This document shows positions 1 to 9,939 of a stretch of 35,820 bases of DNA, piece by piece; within the stretch, counting starts at the first letter, position 1; each line of letters begins with the position of its first letter. Location: NCBI GenBank assembly GCA_900155495.1, contig FTLJ01000632.1, positions 1-35,820 of the forward strand. The letters run 5' to 3'. The notes under the pieces were generated by a model. That model was not told the origin of the DNA, ran no database searches, and saw only the letters and a list, made by a program, of their open reading frames with translations. The DNA comes from Porogramme epimiltina. Its lineage: Eukaryota > Basidiomycota > Agaricomycetes > Polyporales > Polyporaceae. A program made the translations under genes and the position numbers.

Positions 1-2968
1 CCCGACGCGAGCAGCGAGTTCGACGTCCCGTTGTACCCGATCTGTGCGGGTGCGTCAGGAGGGAGGGCCGAACGATAAGCGAGAGGGACTCACCGACTGG
101 AAGATCTGCGGCGCGTAGTAATTGACCGAATTCTGGCCCGACCACTGTTGCAGCACAAAAATCACAACCGCGATCACAAACCTCACAAAGTTCCCCTTCC
201 CCAAGAACGCCTCCCTCACCCCCAGCCCCTCCCTTGCCGCCTTTTCCTCCTCGATCGCCGCCTCGATCTCCGCCATCTCCGCGACGACCGCCTCGTCGTC
301 CTCCGCGCGCTTCCGCAGGTGCGCCAGGTTCGCGCGCGCGGCGCCGCTCCGGCCCTGCGCCGCGAGCCACCGCGGCGACTCGCGCACCGTCAGCAGGCCG
401 AGCGCCATGATCCCCGCGGGCACGAGCTGGAAGCCGAACGGGATCCGCCACACGTTCGCGCCGCTGTGGATGTGCAGGCTCACCCCGACTGTACGTGCGC
501 GCGCGCCCGCGTCAGTGCCAACTCGCCGCGAAAGACGTCGGGGGGACGCACGGTTGATAAAGTACGAGAGCATGACGCCGATGGCGACCATGATCTGGAA
601 CAGGCCCGTGATGCGCCCCCGCACCTCCTTCGGCGCGCACTCGGACACGTACGCGGGCGCGACGGCCGAGATCGCGCCGATGCCCACGCCTGCGACGACG
701 CGCCCCGCGTAGATGTAGCCCAGCCCGCGCGCGCCGCCCGCGACGGTCTGCAGGATCTGCAAAGGGTGAAGGGAGGGGAGGGGGCGTGAGCGCGGACGAG
801 GAGCGGCAGGTGGCGCGGGACTTACAGCGCCGACGGCGAAGATGACGGTGAAGGAGAGAAGCGAGTACCTTCTTCCGATCTTGGCTGGAGCAGGGGGTCA
901 GCGAGGGGCGCAGTTTGAAACGGCCTGATCACACAACGTAGAAGAACAAGCTCCGCGCGCGAAGAGCAAAACCCCGTCCCGAAGGCGGGACACGAGATAT
1001 AGCTACTCCACATCCGCTCGCGCGAGAACACTCGCCCGCCGCGCGCCCGTTCGCACGCACGCCGTCCCAGCAGCGCGTCGAGCGGGCTGCGTGAGCGCGC
1101 GGCGTTGGTACAGAGTCACGCCCGCAATGAGTGCAGGAGCAGGGCTGGGCGCGCGGCCGGTTCATGCCCAGCAAGCGATCTCTTCGATCCTCCCTTTGTT
1201 TTTCTCCCCTCTCATTCTCGTCCCCCTCGCTCTGCGCTCGTACCGTCTCCCCACCTCCTGTGTTCTTTCGCGCCACCCACAACTCCCTCTCTGCATGTCC
1301 CAAACACCCAATAGCGCGCACCCTTCCTATCCAGACGCCCGACGCGTACCGCTCGCAATACCATATAAACAAGCCCGCCCACCCGGCGGTTTGCCATGCG
1401 TCGTGTCCGAGTACAGCTTCCGCCGGGCCGCTGCACAGCCCCTTAGACCCCATAGCCAGAGCTTCCGCACGCCGCACGCCCCACCAGCACATACCAGCCC
1501 GACGAGACGATGCTGAACGTCACGTGCTCGAACATATGGGGATGCGGAAGGAAGGGTTTTCGTTGCCGAATTGTGAAAACGATGGCTGTGGGGACGCAGA
1601 GCCGCGTATCGCCACCTCAGGCGGGTGAATAGGAGAGGAAGCACTCCGGGTGGTTTCTTAGGCCCGGAAGGAGGATATTCCTGGAGCAAGGGAGAACGGT
1701 GTCCCCGTTCGTCCAAGTACCAGCGAACAGGAAGCATCTCAGAACTGAGTACACCTGACCCGGGCTTGAGACGTCAGCTCGGCGGAGGCTACGTGCAAGC
1801 GCACGGACCACCTCACGCCAAGCGTACCAAGCTCGAGCGTCCACCGTGGGCGACGCCCTCGGGCGCGGAGAACGGGGGGGCGACATGGAGCGCAAGCAAG
1901 GAATCGTTCCTCCCACGTGATGTTCACAGGACCGCGCGGGGACTTCGCGCGCCAGTACCAGGACGGGTGCACCACAGATTTAGGTGGCGAACGAGGGCCT
2001 TCTCCATCGCAGCGCGTAAGGGGAGTGCGTGGGTTCTCATGCTCGTATGCACAAGTGTGGCGCGGGCTGCAAGTGCAGCTCGGGGTGGCCGCGTCAACTC
2101 GCCGCACCCGCAATGTACCCGCACCCCCTTCAGACAGGAAACTTGTGCAGATCGGGTATGGGTAGAGCTAAATCTACCCACACCCGACCCGCGCTATGCC
2201 CTAAGGCCGGGACATATGGGGATACGGAGGAGGGGGGCTTCCTGTCCGAATTTTGAAAACAATGGCTGTGGGGGGCACAGAACCGCGTACCGCCACCTCA
2301 CGCGACGGAATAGGTTGGGATGCACCCGGAGTAGGTTCGTGGAGTAAGAGGGGACGATGTCCACGTTGGTCCGAGCACCAGCGGGCAGGAAGCATCCCAG
2401 AAACTGGGGTTCCTGACCCGGGCTTGAGACGTCAGCTCGGCGGAGACTCTGTGCAAGCGCACGGACCATCTCACCAATCCGCGCCAAGCGTACCAAGCCC
2501 GGGCGTCCACCGTGGGCGACGCCCTCGAGCGCAGAGAATGGGAGCGGAGCGGAGCGCAAGGAAGGGATGGAGAGCTCACCAGAGATGGGCGCACTGCCCA
2601 GGGCCCCGAAGAAGGCGCCGGCCTGGAGGACGGAGACGACGTTGGACGAGACGTTGTCGGACTTGTGCTTGTTGGCGGAGCCGTCGGGGTTGACGAGCCC
2701 GAAGTGGGTCTTGAAGTAGTCCTGGGAGACGACGCCGCCGCCGATGCCGCTGCGGGGAGGTGCGGTGAGCGCATATAGGAGGGGGAGGGGGAGGGGGAGG
2801 GGCGTACGTGTCGTAGCCGAAGAGGACGATGCCCCAGTACACCACGAACGCGAGCCCTGTATGCACACAGACAGGTCAGACAGACGCGCAGGCGCAACAG
2901 ACAGGGACAGGAGGAACAGGGCACGCACAATAGACGCGGGAGTTCTGGAAGAGGCTCTGCTTGTCCAT
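1..2968 (-). CDS. MFS sugar transporter, 5' part (C-terminal third lies outside the window)
   Basis: Membrane sugar/proton symporter of the fungal MFS sugar porter family (hexose or quinate-permease type; substrate not predictable). Exons on the minus strand: 2968-2929, 2856-2808, 2749-2580, 884-826, 756-552, 488-94 and 41-1; every junction keeps frame. Visible family landmarks are GYDTGIGGG in the first membrane segment, SAPISAKIGRRYS between segments 2 and 3 (normally with an acidic residue before the RxGRR), GRVVAGVGIGAIS, APKEVRGRI, ESPRWLAAQGR, LQQWSGQNSVNYYAP and IGYNGTSNSLLASG. About 319 residues are encoded here, and family members are usually near 530. The start is the ATG that follows a TATA box by ~45 bp. 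Oddity: the third intron (885-2579, 1695 bp) is some thirty times longer than its neighbours and contains duplicated sequence. The gene call is secure; substrate is unknown. Confidence 0.93.
1536..1903. repeat. Direct repeat copy 1 inside transporter intron 3
   Basis: Aligns with 2214-2572 in the same orientation. Shared landmarks are GGCTGTGGGG, GCCACCTCA, a 27-bp identical stretch around 1763-1789 that includes TTGAGACGTCAGCTCGG, GTGCAAGCGCACGGACCA and GTGGGCGACGCCCTCG. By eye identity is roughly 75-80 percent with small indels. No ORF, terminal inverted repeat or target-site duplication was recognised. Confidence 0.75.
2214..2572. repeat. Direct repeat copy 2 inside transporter intron 3
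   Basis: Partner of 1536-1903. This copy stops a few bases from the splice donor of exon 3 (GTGAGC at 2579), so on the transcribed strand it forms the start of the intron. The ~310 bp between the copies is not duplicated, so this is not a plain tandem duplication. Confidence 0.75.
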
Positions 2969-3011
2969 CGAGTGGCTGGCTGGAGCGGAGCGTGCACAGG
3001 GGATGGAGCAG

Positions 3012-3019
3012 CTTTTATG
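3012..3019 (-). promoter_or_regulatory. TATA box of the sugar transporter
   Basis: CATAAAAG read on the minus strand, 44-51 bp upstream of the transporter ATG. Spacing suits a short 5' leader. Confidence 0.5.
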
Positions 3020-4835
3020 CCACCCGCCCGACGCGGAAGGCGTCCCACGCCCGCGGCCGATCGAGATTGCGGGGAAGCTGCCCCCCCACCGACGTGCCTG
3101 AGCACTCCCGGGCCGCGCCCCGGTCCGTCCCCGCACCTCCCTAGTCTCGCCGCGACGGGGGCTGGCGTTGTGGCGTCGCCCCTGCCTGCTCGCGGCCATT
3201 CAACGGGACGCATGCGCTGCGGAGCCAGCGGGGGTGGCGAGCGGGCGGGCGGGCCAGCGTTCTCAGGGAGGCGCCGGGCGAGGTCAGGTGGGGTGCGCCC
3301 TCGTTCGGCGCCGCGAGGTCCGCTGGCGTGAAACGCCCCACCCGCCAAACTCTATCGCTCCAGCCGTCCACCTCGCCCGGGCGCAGCGACGGTGGCACCC
3401 AGAGCTTGCAGCGACGCCGGCCAGTCGCTCGTGCGTGGGCTGGCCTGCCCGCTGACCGAAAGCTCGACTGTATGCGGCCGGAACGGCGCGCGCAGAGCTA
3501 GAAGCAATCAATGGTGAAAACCCCCGCCAAGTCGAGCATACGCCCTCCATCCAGAAGCGGCATCTTCAACGCCCACCCCAGCAGGCCCGCCCGGCCCGCG
3601 TCGAGCAGCCAACGCCCCGCCACGACGCCCTATGTTCCCGCCTCCCCGCCACATTCCAGAACACCAGGGACCCTGTGTGTCGCCGTCAGACCCGCGTCCT
3701 TCTCTGCGCCCACCTTCCATGCCCCGCACGAGACATTAAAAAGCGGTGCTGCCCCTAGGGCCTGCCTCTGTGTCTCGCGGAAGACACCGGCGCGGGCGCC
3801 GCGTGACCGCGCGCGACGCGGCTCAGCGCGGGGAGTCGTCGGGGAGCCGCGCGTGGACCAGTGTGCGGGACGCGACGTGCACGGCGTCCGCGCGGGTTCC
3901 GTCCGAGTGCGAGAAGTGCGAGAAGGGGAGGGTGGGCGGACGCGGAAGCTCGACGCTCACCGAGGCTGCGGACCGAGCGCCGCAGGTTGTTATTTGTGCT
4001 TGAACGAGGCGTGGCTCTCCGATGCGGGCTGCCGCTGCTACTCTGTCAGCACGGCTGGGAGCGTAAGCGTTCGTCAGCTTACATGCCTGGACTGTGCTCG
4101 AGTCCACTAAGGCTCTGAACGCGCAGATAGATGTGGTTGTCGTCTGCTAGGGCGTCTCGTCGTTCCCTTGCAGCAGTTCTAGAACAGTCGTACGATTCTT
4201 AATGCTGCAAATGGTCATGCCCGTAAGCGGTGGCGGTAGCATTGCTCTTCTAGAGTGGAGCGCAGACCATACCTTACTTGTTGTCGACCCCCTTGACGAG
4301 TGCCTTCAAGGAACGGTCGCCTCCGAACCCGCTGATATGCACGTCTCGCCACCTCCCGCACGCCCCAGCCCCGAAGACGAAGATTCTCGAACCTGCTCTG
4401 AGCCGCGTCGTAGTGGAGGCGAGCTCTGCCGAAACACACCGGGTTCGAGTCGCCCAAACGGCAGACCGCACGCGGGTGCCGAACAGCGTTACGGCGGACG
4501 AGGAACGCCGGGCCGGACGTGGCGGTTGTGAAAGTTAGACTTTGCAGTGGTGGCGGCCGGTCTTCAGTAGCTCTAAATGCCCCGCGAGGTGCGGCGGTGC
4601 AGTGAGTGAGTGGTTCTTGGATTCGCGAACGGACGAGGCGCACCGGGATCTGCGCGCGGCAGGAGCCGTCGGAATGTCGCGCGGTCGAGGGCCGTGGCGT
4701 CGTCCTGAATCGCAGAATGCCACTCCCCAGCTGCGACGAGAACCATTCTGTAGGAGGGGCTTCGAGCACTTGGTCCGTTAGCAGCTGCGGTGGCAAAACA
4801 GTCTATGAAAATAATTGACCTGGAAACCGTCAATG
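3020..4835. other. GC-rich intergenic region, no supported gene
   Basis: No open frame here has the splice pattern, length or motifs of a convincing gene. A minus-strand frame ending near 4274 reads RIFVFGAGACG and SGFGGDRSLKALVKG just before its stop and looks somewhat protein-like, but I could not connect it to upstream exons or recognise it. A minus-strand ATG at 4107 followed by a good donor (GTAAGC) could start another gene, also without a convincing continuation. Confidence 0.5.
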
Positions 4836-5022
4836 GGGCGAATGACAAGGTGCTTACGACGTTGTTGCGCCCATACCTGTAGTGCCCCGTCACCACCCGC
4901 CCCACCAGGAAGTGGCCAACTTCACGCGCCTGATTCTGAGGTTCGCCCCGGGCTCGAGTGCGCTGGCAGAGACTATAGGAACAAAAACGTCGACGGTCGC
5001 ATGCAAACGTCCCGTCAGCGCC

Positions 5023-5060
5023 CGGGAAATTCCGGCCGCTGAATCACTTGCCATATTTGG
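5023..5060 (+). promoter_or_regulatory. CGG-N6-CCG inverted repeat plus CCATATTTGG box upstream of F1-1
   Basis: CGG-GAAATT-CCG at 5023-5034 is followed 16 bp later by CCATATTTGG at 5051-5060, a perfect CArG-like CC(A/T)6GG, about 150 bp before the ATG. The same arrangement precedes F1-2 and F1-5. Paired CGG triplets in inverted orientation are the classical site of Zn(II)2Cys6 regulators, and six-base spacing is known for the Ppr1/UaY type. That such a factor acts here is inference. The AT-rich box may alternatively serve as the core promoter. Confidence 0.5.
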
Positions 5061-5203
5061 ATGTAGCACTGCTGAGGCGCAACATGCGGTCGAGGACTTA
5101 AAACCCGCGCGCACTTACCCACCAACTCAGGCTTGGAGCAGACTACGATTCCCACTACCGCTTCCGCTACCACCACAAAGGCGTCGCCTGCTCCCGGAAA
5201 GCT

Positions 5204-6438
5204 ATGGACGCTACTGGGAATGGGGATGGTCCCCGCCGCCCACTCTTGCACGCCACCACAATCCCCCTCCCGCTGGTCGACGAGAGGTGTTGGCACGAAT
5301 ACTACCTCTTCATCCCTCCCAGTACGTCCATTTCGCACCTTTCGTCATTTACCGTGCTCGCCACAGTGCATGAGCACCGACTAACACAGACCGCGACAGG
5401 GTCGGAAGAGGAAGGGGCGACGGAGGCCTGGCTCGAACTCGACGCCACCTTAAAGGAGACCATATCATCCCATATCCTCAAAGCCGTGAGCTCGCTGAAC
5501 GCACTCATTGATGACCTCGGATGGAACAGACCTCTATCAGAGTCCCGCGCACAGGCCGACGATGGCCACCTCCGCGACATCCGCACGGTGCGCCCCGCCT
5601 CCCGCTCCGCCCGCGCATCCCCTCGCTCACGCCACGCAGGCCCTCCAGAGTATCTCGATCTATATTTTCAGGAACCACGGAGACAGGTTCATCGTAGAGG
5701 GTGAAGAACCCGAAGCGAGGTTCCGCGAGCTCGAGGCACGGCTGCGCGCGCAAGAAGGCCTGCTCGCGGCGGTACCCGTACTGAGGGAGCTGCGCGCTCT
5801 CCACGGACAAGCCGTCGCCCGCATAGGCTACCGCGGACTCTCCCAGGGTGTCGTACGTCTCTGCCCCTTCTTCCACTTCCTTGCGTCTGACGCGCGCCCG
5901 ACCGCAGGCCTTCGCCGTCTTCCCATTCTCCCCGCTCCTCTGCGGCGCACTCTCCGTCGCCCTGTTGGTGTACGACGTCCTCACGGCGCTCTTAGCCCAC
6001 CTCACGGAAGAGTGGGGGGGTCCTTGCGTCGCGCGCTACACGGAGCACGAGCGGCAACAGGCGGAGGAAATCGCGCGCGCGCGCGTGCCGCTGGACGAGC
6101 TCCTCTGGCGCGAGTATAAGAACGCAGGGAGGCTGCCGCAAGATCCGTACCTCGTGTGGTTCGCGGAGGTGCTCGATGCGGTGCGTGACGCGGTAGCGGC
6201 GGCCGCGGCGGTGGGGGGGCTGCCGCCGCTGATCGAGGGCGTCAACACCAGGGGTGCGTCGTTCGCGGTGCTCGTGGAGGCTGTGCGTAAAGTTGGGAAG
6301 GTGACGGGATTCGAGCCGTTGGTGGACGGAGAGGCCAAGACCGTGACTGCGGGCGAGTGTGAGTACCTAGATCAGAGCCTAGTGGATCTGAGGAATCATG
6401 TTCGCTCGTCAACTGGGGGTGGCGGTGTGTTGCCTTGA
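5204..6438 (+). CDS. F1-1: F1-family protein, hydrophobic segment plus helical C-terminus, function unknown
   Basis: Four exons (5204-5321, 5400-5587, 5640-5852, 5908-6438; phases 1-0-0) give 349 residues. I do not recognise a named domain. The start fits the other copies, which begin M-(D/S)-x-(A/T)-G. Exon 3 begins with a hydrophobic stretch (ALQSISIYIF, residues ~103-112). Exon 4 begins with a long one (AFAVFPFSPLLCGALSVALL, residues ~174-205), followed by charged helix. A conserved block near the C-terminus contains LVEAVRKVGKV. Unlike the other copies it lacks the Cys-x-Cys pair at the end of exon 1, which here ends LFIPP. It is followed directly by F1-2, with no F2 gene between. Membrane association is likely from the sequence; any pore-forming or signalling role is inference. 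Confidence 0.82.
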
Positions 6439-6947
6439 CTCTTTCGTCGGTAGTATTCCGTTGTTCTACCGCTTTCTTCTCTGAAATGATACCTGTCGGT
6501 GCTCTTGCACGGAGTCATTTTCCCGGAGTTGTCCCCTGTGTGCGTGCTCCATCGGCTGTAGTTGTGCACCCGATCTATTGAAGTGACTCACAGGCTCTAC
6601 GCGCACGCGTTTGATGGCTGTAGTCATATCTTCACAAAATGCGGGCATGACCACGCCTTGTTCTTGACCGATACACCGTCGTTTTTCTTCTTTGGGACCA
6701 TGACTACCAATTCTTCTAGGAATCTGTGATAAAATTAGAGTAATGGCCGGCCTGTTAACGCCTGAGTGAGCAACGCTAGCGCGAAGGTTCTGGTGCTTAC
6801 GCTCCTAGGGGCACCCATATCTGTGGCGTCTCATCACCATCCATTCCACCAGGTAGCGGCTGATCCAACGTCCGCGCCGCAGCCCGAGGCTAACACCGGA
6901 CTTCAGTGCGCTGGCAGAGATGGTAGTGGTGTGCAAGAGAGGCGCCC

Positions 6948-6985
6948 CGGGAGATCCCGGCGGCTGACAGACTTGCCATATATGG
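6948..6985 (+). promoter_or_regulatory. CGG-N6-CCG inverted repeat plus CCATATATGG box upstream of F1-2
   Basis: CGG-GAGATC-CCG at 6948-6959 and CCATATATGG at 6976-6985 have exactly the same 16-bp gap as in front of F1-1, about 135 bp before the ATG. The surrounding block (GCGCTGGCAGAGA upstream, GGCGCAACAT downstream) is also shared with F1-1, so part of the conservation is due to duplication. Confidence 0.5.
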
Positions 6986-7109
6986 ATACAGCACAACTGA
7001 GGCGCAACATAAGGCCGAGGGACTGAAACCGCCCGCACTTATCCACCAACTCAACCTTTCCACGATCGACTCGAAGCATCTTCTGTCAGTAGACATCCTT
7101 TACTTGACC

Positions 7110-8361
7110 ATGAGCACTGCTGGGGATGATGCCAACCGCACAGATCGCGCCACCTTCCATCCAGTCCCGGACGCCGCCACACGCGACGCGCTCGAGAAGA
7201 AGGATCGGCACGAAGACTACCTCTTGTACCTCGAAAAGGTCGGAGGGTGTAGATGCTGTACGTCCACATTGCACCTGCGGCCCCCGTACCCGCTCACTGC
7301 ACGATACGAACACCGACCGACGCGGTTTGCGACAGGGGAGCTATGGAACACCACAGTGGCGGCCACGCCTGAACAGAATTCCACCTTAGAGAAGAGGATA
7401 GCGCGCGAGTTCCACGAAGCCATGTATGAGCTGAACTTTATCGTTGAAGACCTCCAGGGGCACGCTAATGGCACAGGCTTCCGCGCGCGCGTCGGGGAGT
7501 TCATCGAGGACTACCTCACCGTGATCCGCAAGGTGCGCGGCCACCTCAGCCGTTCTTCCCGTGCACTCGACGTTTTTGCTCACCTGCACGATCCTGTCAC
7601 TAAGGCATTCCAGAGCATGGCCCTCTACATCGTCCGAAGCCCAGGGTACGTGTGCCCCGCGGGATCCACAGACCACGACGCGAGCTTCCGCAAGCGCGAG
7701 AGGAAACTGCGCGCCCAGGTATGGGTGTCGGAGGTGCGCGCCCGCCTCGCCCTCGCTGTCTCCCAGATATCCTACCACCAGCTCTTCCGAGTTGCCGTGC
7801 GTCCCCGCCACTCTTTTCCTCTCCACGGTTCTGACGCGCGCACGCCCATAGGCTTTCGCGGTCCTCCCGTTCTCCCTATTCGTCTCCTCGACCTTCTCCG
7901 CGCTATCCGTCGTCCTTGTGGGGTACGACGCCATCATGGGGATCATGAGCCCCGTCCGCGCGGTACTGATGCATATGGACGTTGCACACCGCGAGTGGGT
8001 GGCTGAGCAGGAACTCGCGTGGCCGCGCGCGCGGTTGGAAGAGCTCCGCGCGCAGCGGCGGAGCGTGGAGGAGCTAAGGCGCGGGCCGCGCGCCCTATGG
8101 CTAGTTGACATGCTCGCGGCGGCGCAGCGTGTGGTAGAGGAGGCGAGGGCGCTGCACGCGGAGCCGCCGTGCGCGGACGAGAGCGCGGGGGTCCCGCGGC
8201 TGAAGGCGGGGTCGCTCCCGGCGCTCGTAGAGGCAGTGCGCGAGGTCGAAAAGGTGGCGCAGCTCGGGCCGTTGATGTTCGGCACGGCCGCGACGGTGTC
8301 GGTACAGGAGTGTATGGAGCTGAACCGGATCCTGGTGGGCTTGAGGACCTGTGGAAGCTAA
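7110..8361 (+). CDS. F1-2: F1-family protein, function unknown
   Basis: Exons 7110-7257, 7336-7532, 7605-7796 and 7852-8361 (phases 1-0-0) encode 348 residues. The N-terminus MSTAGDD is followed by a Cys-x-Cys (GGCRC) at the exon 1/2 junction. Exon 2 is helical (EFHEAMYELNFIVEDLQGH). Exon 3 opens AFQSMALYIVRSPGYVC (residues ~116-132). Exon 4 opens with ~30 hydrophobic residues (AFAVLPFSLFVSSTFSALSV, residues ~180-205), then a charged helical region rich in Glu/Arg and the conserved LVEAVREVEKVAQLG block. The PGYVC motif after the first hydrophobic stretch is shared with F1-4 and F1-5. It lies upstream of, and in the same direction as, the F2a gene. Exon 3 uses a TAAG acceptor; its homologues use CAG. 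Confidence 0.85.
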
Positions 8362-8698
8362 GAGTGGCCCGGGTACGTCACATTGGTCTTTTCGTTGGTG
8401 ATCCACTGTTCTACTACTGCTTTCGCCTATGGAATGACGCCTGTCGGTGCCTTTTTACAGGATGATTTACTGGTACCGTCCCCTGCGCGCGTGCTCCTTC
8501 GGGTGTAGTTGCACGCTCAGTCCGGTGGACGGAAGGTAAGAGCGCCTCACCGGCCCCACGTGTCGGTCGGCTGCAAATCCGTCTTCGTGCGGAGTGCGGG
8601 CGCTACGCTACTTGTACTGAACCAATACCCCGCCGTTTCGGCTTTTCACTGTGACGTTGGCCTCCGGTGGCGCCAGGCCACTTGTGAATCTCGTACAT

Positions 8699-9416
8699 AT
8701 GGAAACTACCTCAGATGGCACCGACACCAGCCCCTCCGCATCTCACGAGTAAGTTACGAGCCATCTCGCATCCCCTATCTTGGAGGTCTTACGGTGCATC
8801 TCAATCTTGGCTGGTAGAACGTCCGTGATTTATGATCCCCCAGACTTCAAACCCTTCAAACTCCATGAATGGGATTGGCATATCTGCATCTATACCTCAT
8901 ACTACTGGCCCCTTTTTGGATCCCACCACTGCATCGATGTGGACAAACTCGTCTCCGATTATGCTATCGAAGTGGGCGTCTGCGCCAACAACCCCGAGCT
9001 TCCTCCACCCCCCATCAGCCCGGAAATCAGCGCGGAGCTGCTGGACAGGATCCTCGCATACGCACGTACAGAGAAGTCCAACTTCAAACTGAAACCGCAG
9101 TACAACGACAAGAATATCTTGAAGGAGATGTGCATCCTGAACCCGAGGATCATGGAAGTCATGCAGCTAACTCTGGGAAGAGTGCCTGAGTATTATGCAG
9201 TATTTTTTGCTCTCCGTGAGCTCGGTGCGTCGGCTGTATTACCTGTTAGATATAAAGGAATTGATTCCGGCGACACGGAAAGCCTTATGGTACGAAGGAT
9301 ATCCCAGGAGCGCTGCGGACTCGGACGTGCCGCTGGAGTCTGAGCACTTCTGGCACCTCAATGATTGGCCGCGCTGCTGGCTCCCGTACTATACCAAGCT
9401 TGGCGGACAAACCTGA
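8699..9416 (+). CDS. F2a: F2-family protein, function unknown
   Basis: Exons 8699-8748, 8818-9224 and 9283-9416 (phases 2-1) encode 196 residues. No known domain recognised. Features shared with the three other F2 genes: a short Ser/Thr-rich first exon (METTSDG...), a D-W pair early in exon 2 (HEWDWHICIY), a helix block, then FKLKPQYNDKNILKEMCILN-P, and a last exon that begins A-L-W-Y-E-G-Y-P straight after the phase-1 intron. No signal peptide or membrane segment is obvious, so a cytosolic protein is likely. It sits between F1-2 and the F1 relic, all on the same strand. This is the most diverged F2 copy; it lacks the LRNxPxLGA-type block. An open frame overlaps the 3' end but is not needed for the model. 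Confidence 0.78.
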
Positions 9417-9704
9417 CTACGAGGTATTCTTCCCGTTGTGTACTCATTGGCAGAAGGCACGGTTTGGTGACCCATACGTGATCCCGGATGTAAATCGTGC
9501 AATTCCAAAGTCGCCCGACGTCTGGGGTAAGATTGATAAAAGTATTGATGTCCCTGACCATCTAGAAGTTGGAAATGAAAGGAGTGGACGTTACTTTCCC
9601 GAGCTTCGCATGCGTACACGCAGGCCACAGCTCCATGAGATGAACGCTAACCAGTAGTATAAACGGCGGTGGGGAGCAATCGGGAAACGATAACGCGCAA
9701 TATG

Positions 9705-9802
9705 TCCCTCGACAGCGCCTCCTTTCGCACCATTCAATCCCCGTGACGTCCGCGACGTCGTCGAGGCCTTGAACCAGGTAACCGACGACGTGCAGCGGCA
9801 CC
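9705..9802 (+). pseudogene. Relic of an F1 exon 2 (seventh F1 locus)
   Basis: After a frame change near 9735 the DNA reads NPRDVRDVVEALNQVTDDVQ. This aligns residue by residue with the exon 2 core of F1-4 and F1-5 (KPYIRDAVEDLNRLIYGLQ and KPGIRDAVADLNRVIDYLQ). Upstream, in another frame, LDSASF matches LESVF/LDSVF. Nucleotides TCCGCGACG..GTCGAGG..TGAA are conserved. Exons 1, 3 and 4 are not found nearby. Confidence 0.72.
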
Positions 9803-9817
9803 GAGGTCCGCGCTTAA

Positions 9818-9823
9818 TATAAA
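9818..9823 (+). promoter_or_regulatory. TATAAA box upstream of F1-3
   Basis: TATAAA lies 117 bp before the F1-3 ATG and immediately after the F1 relic. No CGG-N6-CCG pair or CCATATNNGG box was seen here, unlike F1-1, F1-2 and F1-5. Confidence 0.35.
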
Positions 9824-9939
9824 TGCTTTCACACGCCGCGGGCGGCATCGCGACTTGTTCTCAACCACAACCTACTTGATCCCAACTTTTCCTCTTCCAC
9901 CTTTAGGCCTCTCATAGGACGCAGAGTATATGTTTTAAG

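Larger units (their letters stand above)
4840..6710. repeat. Tandem duplication unit 1 (promoter, F1-1 gene and 3' flank)
   Basis: Non-coding as well as coding DNA aligns with 6790-8655. Upstream matches include GGTGCTTACG, CCACCAGG, GTGCGCTGGCAGAGA and CTTGCCATATNTGGAT. Downstream matches include TTGTTCTAC, GCTTTC, CCTGTCGGTGC and CACCGTCGTTT versus CCCGCCGTTTC. Homology ends just before the point where unit 2 is followed by an F2 gene. Confidence 0.7.
6790..8655. repeat. Tandem duplication unit 2 (promoter, F1-2 gene and 3' flank)
   Basis: Partner of 4840-6710 in the same orientation. The proteins have diverged strongly, so the duplication is not recent, yet the promoter block and 3' flank can still be aligned. 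Confidence 0.7.

Noticed and set aside
4260..4330. Plus-strand LLVVDPLDEC, resembling the Walker B of NACHT domains
   Set aside because: No P-loop or other NACHT motif in any connected frame, and the frame becomes Pro/Arg-rich at once.
4380..4455. T-arm-like GGTTCGAGTC suggesting a tRNA
   Set aside because: Stem pairs fail and no A box or acceptor stem is present.
9361..9657. Plus-strand ORF overlapping the end of F2a (contains PDYEVFFPLCTHW)
   Set aside because: Somewhat protein-like, but it has no start of its own outside F2a coding sequence, no splice link, and no counterpart downstream of the other F2 genes.
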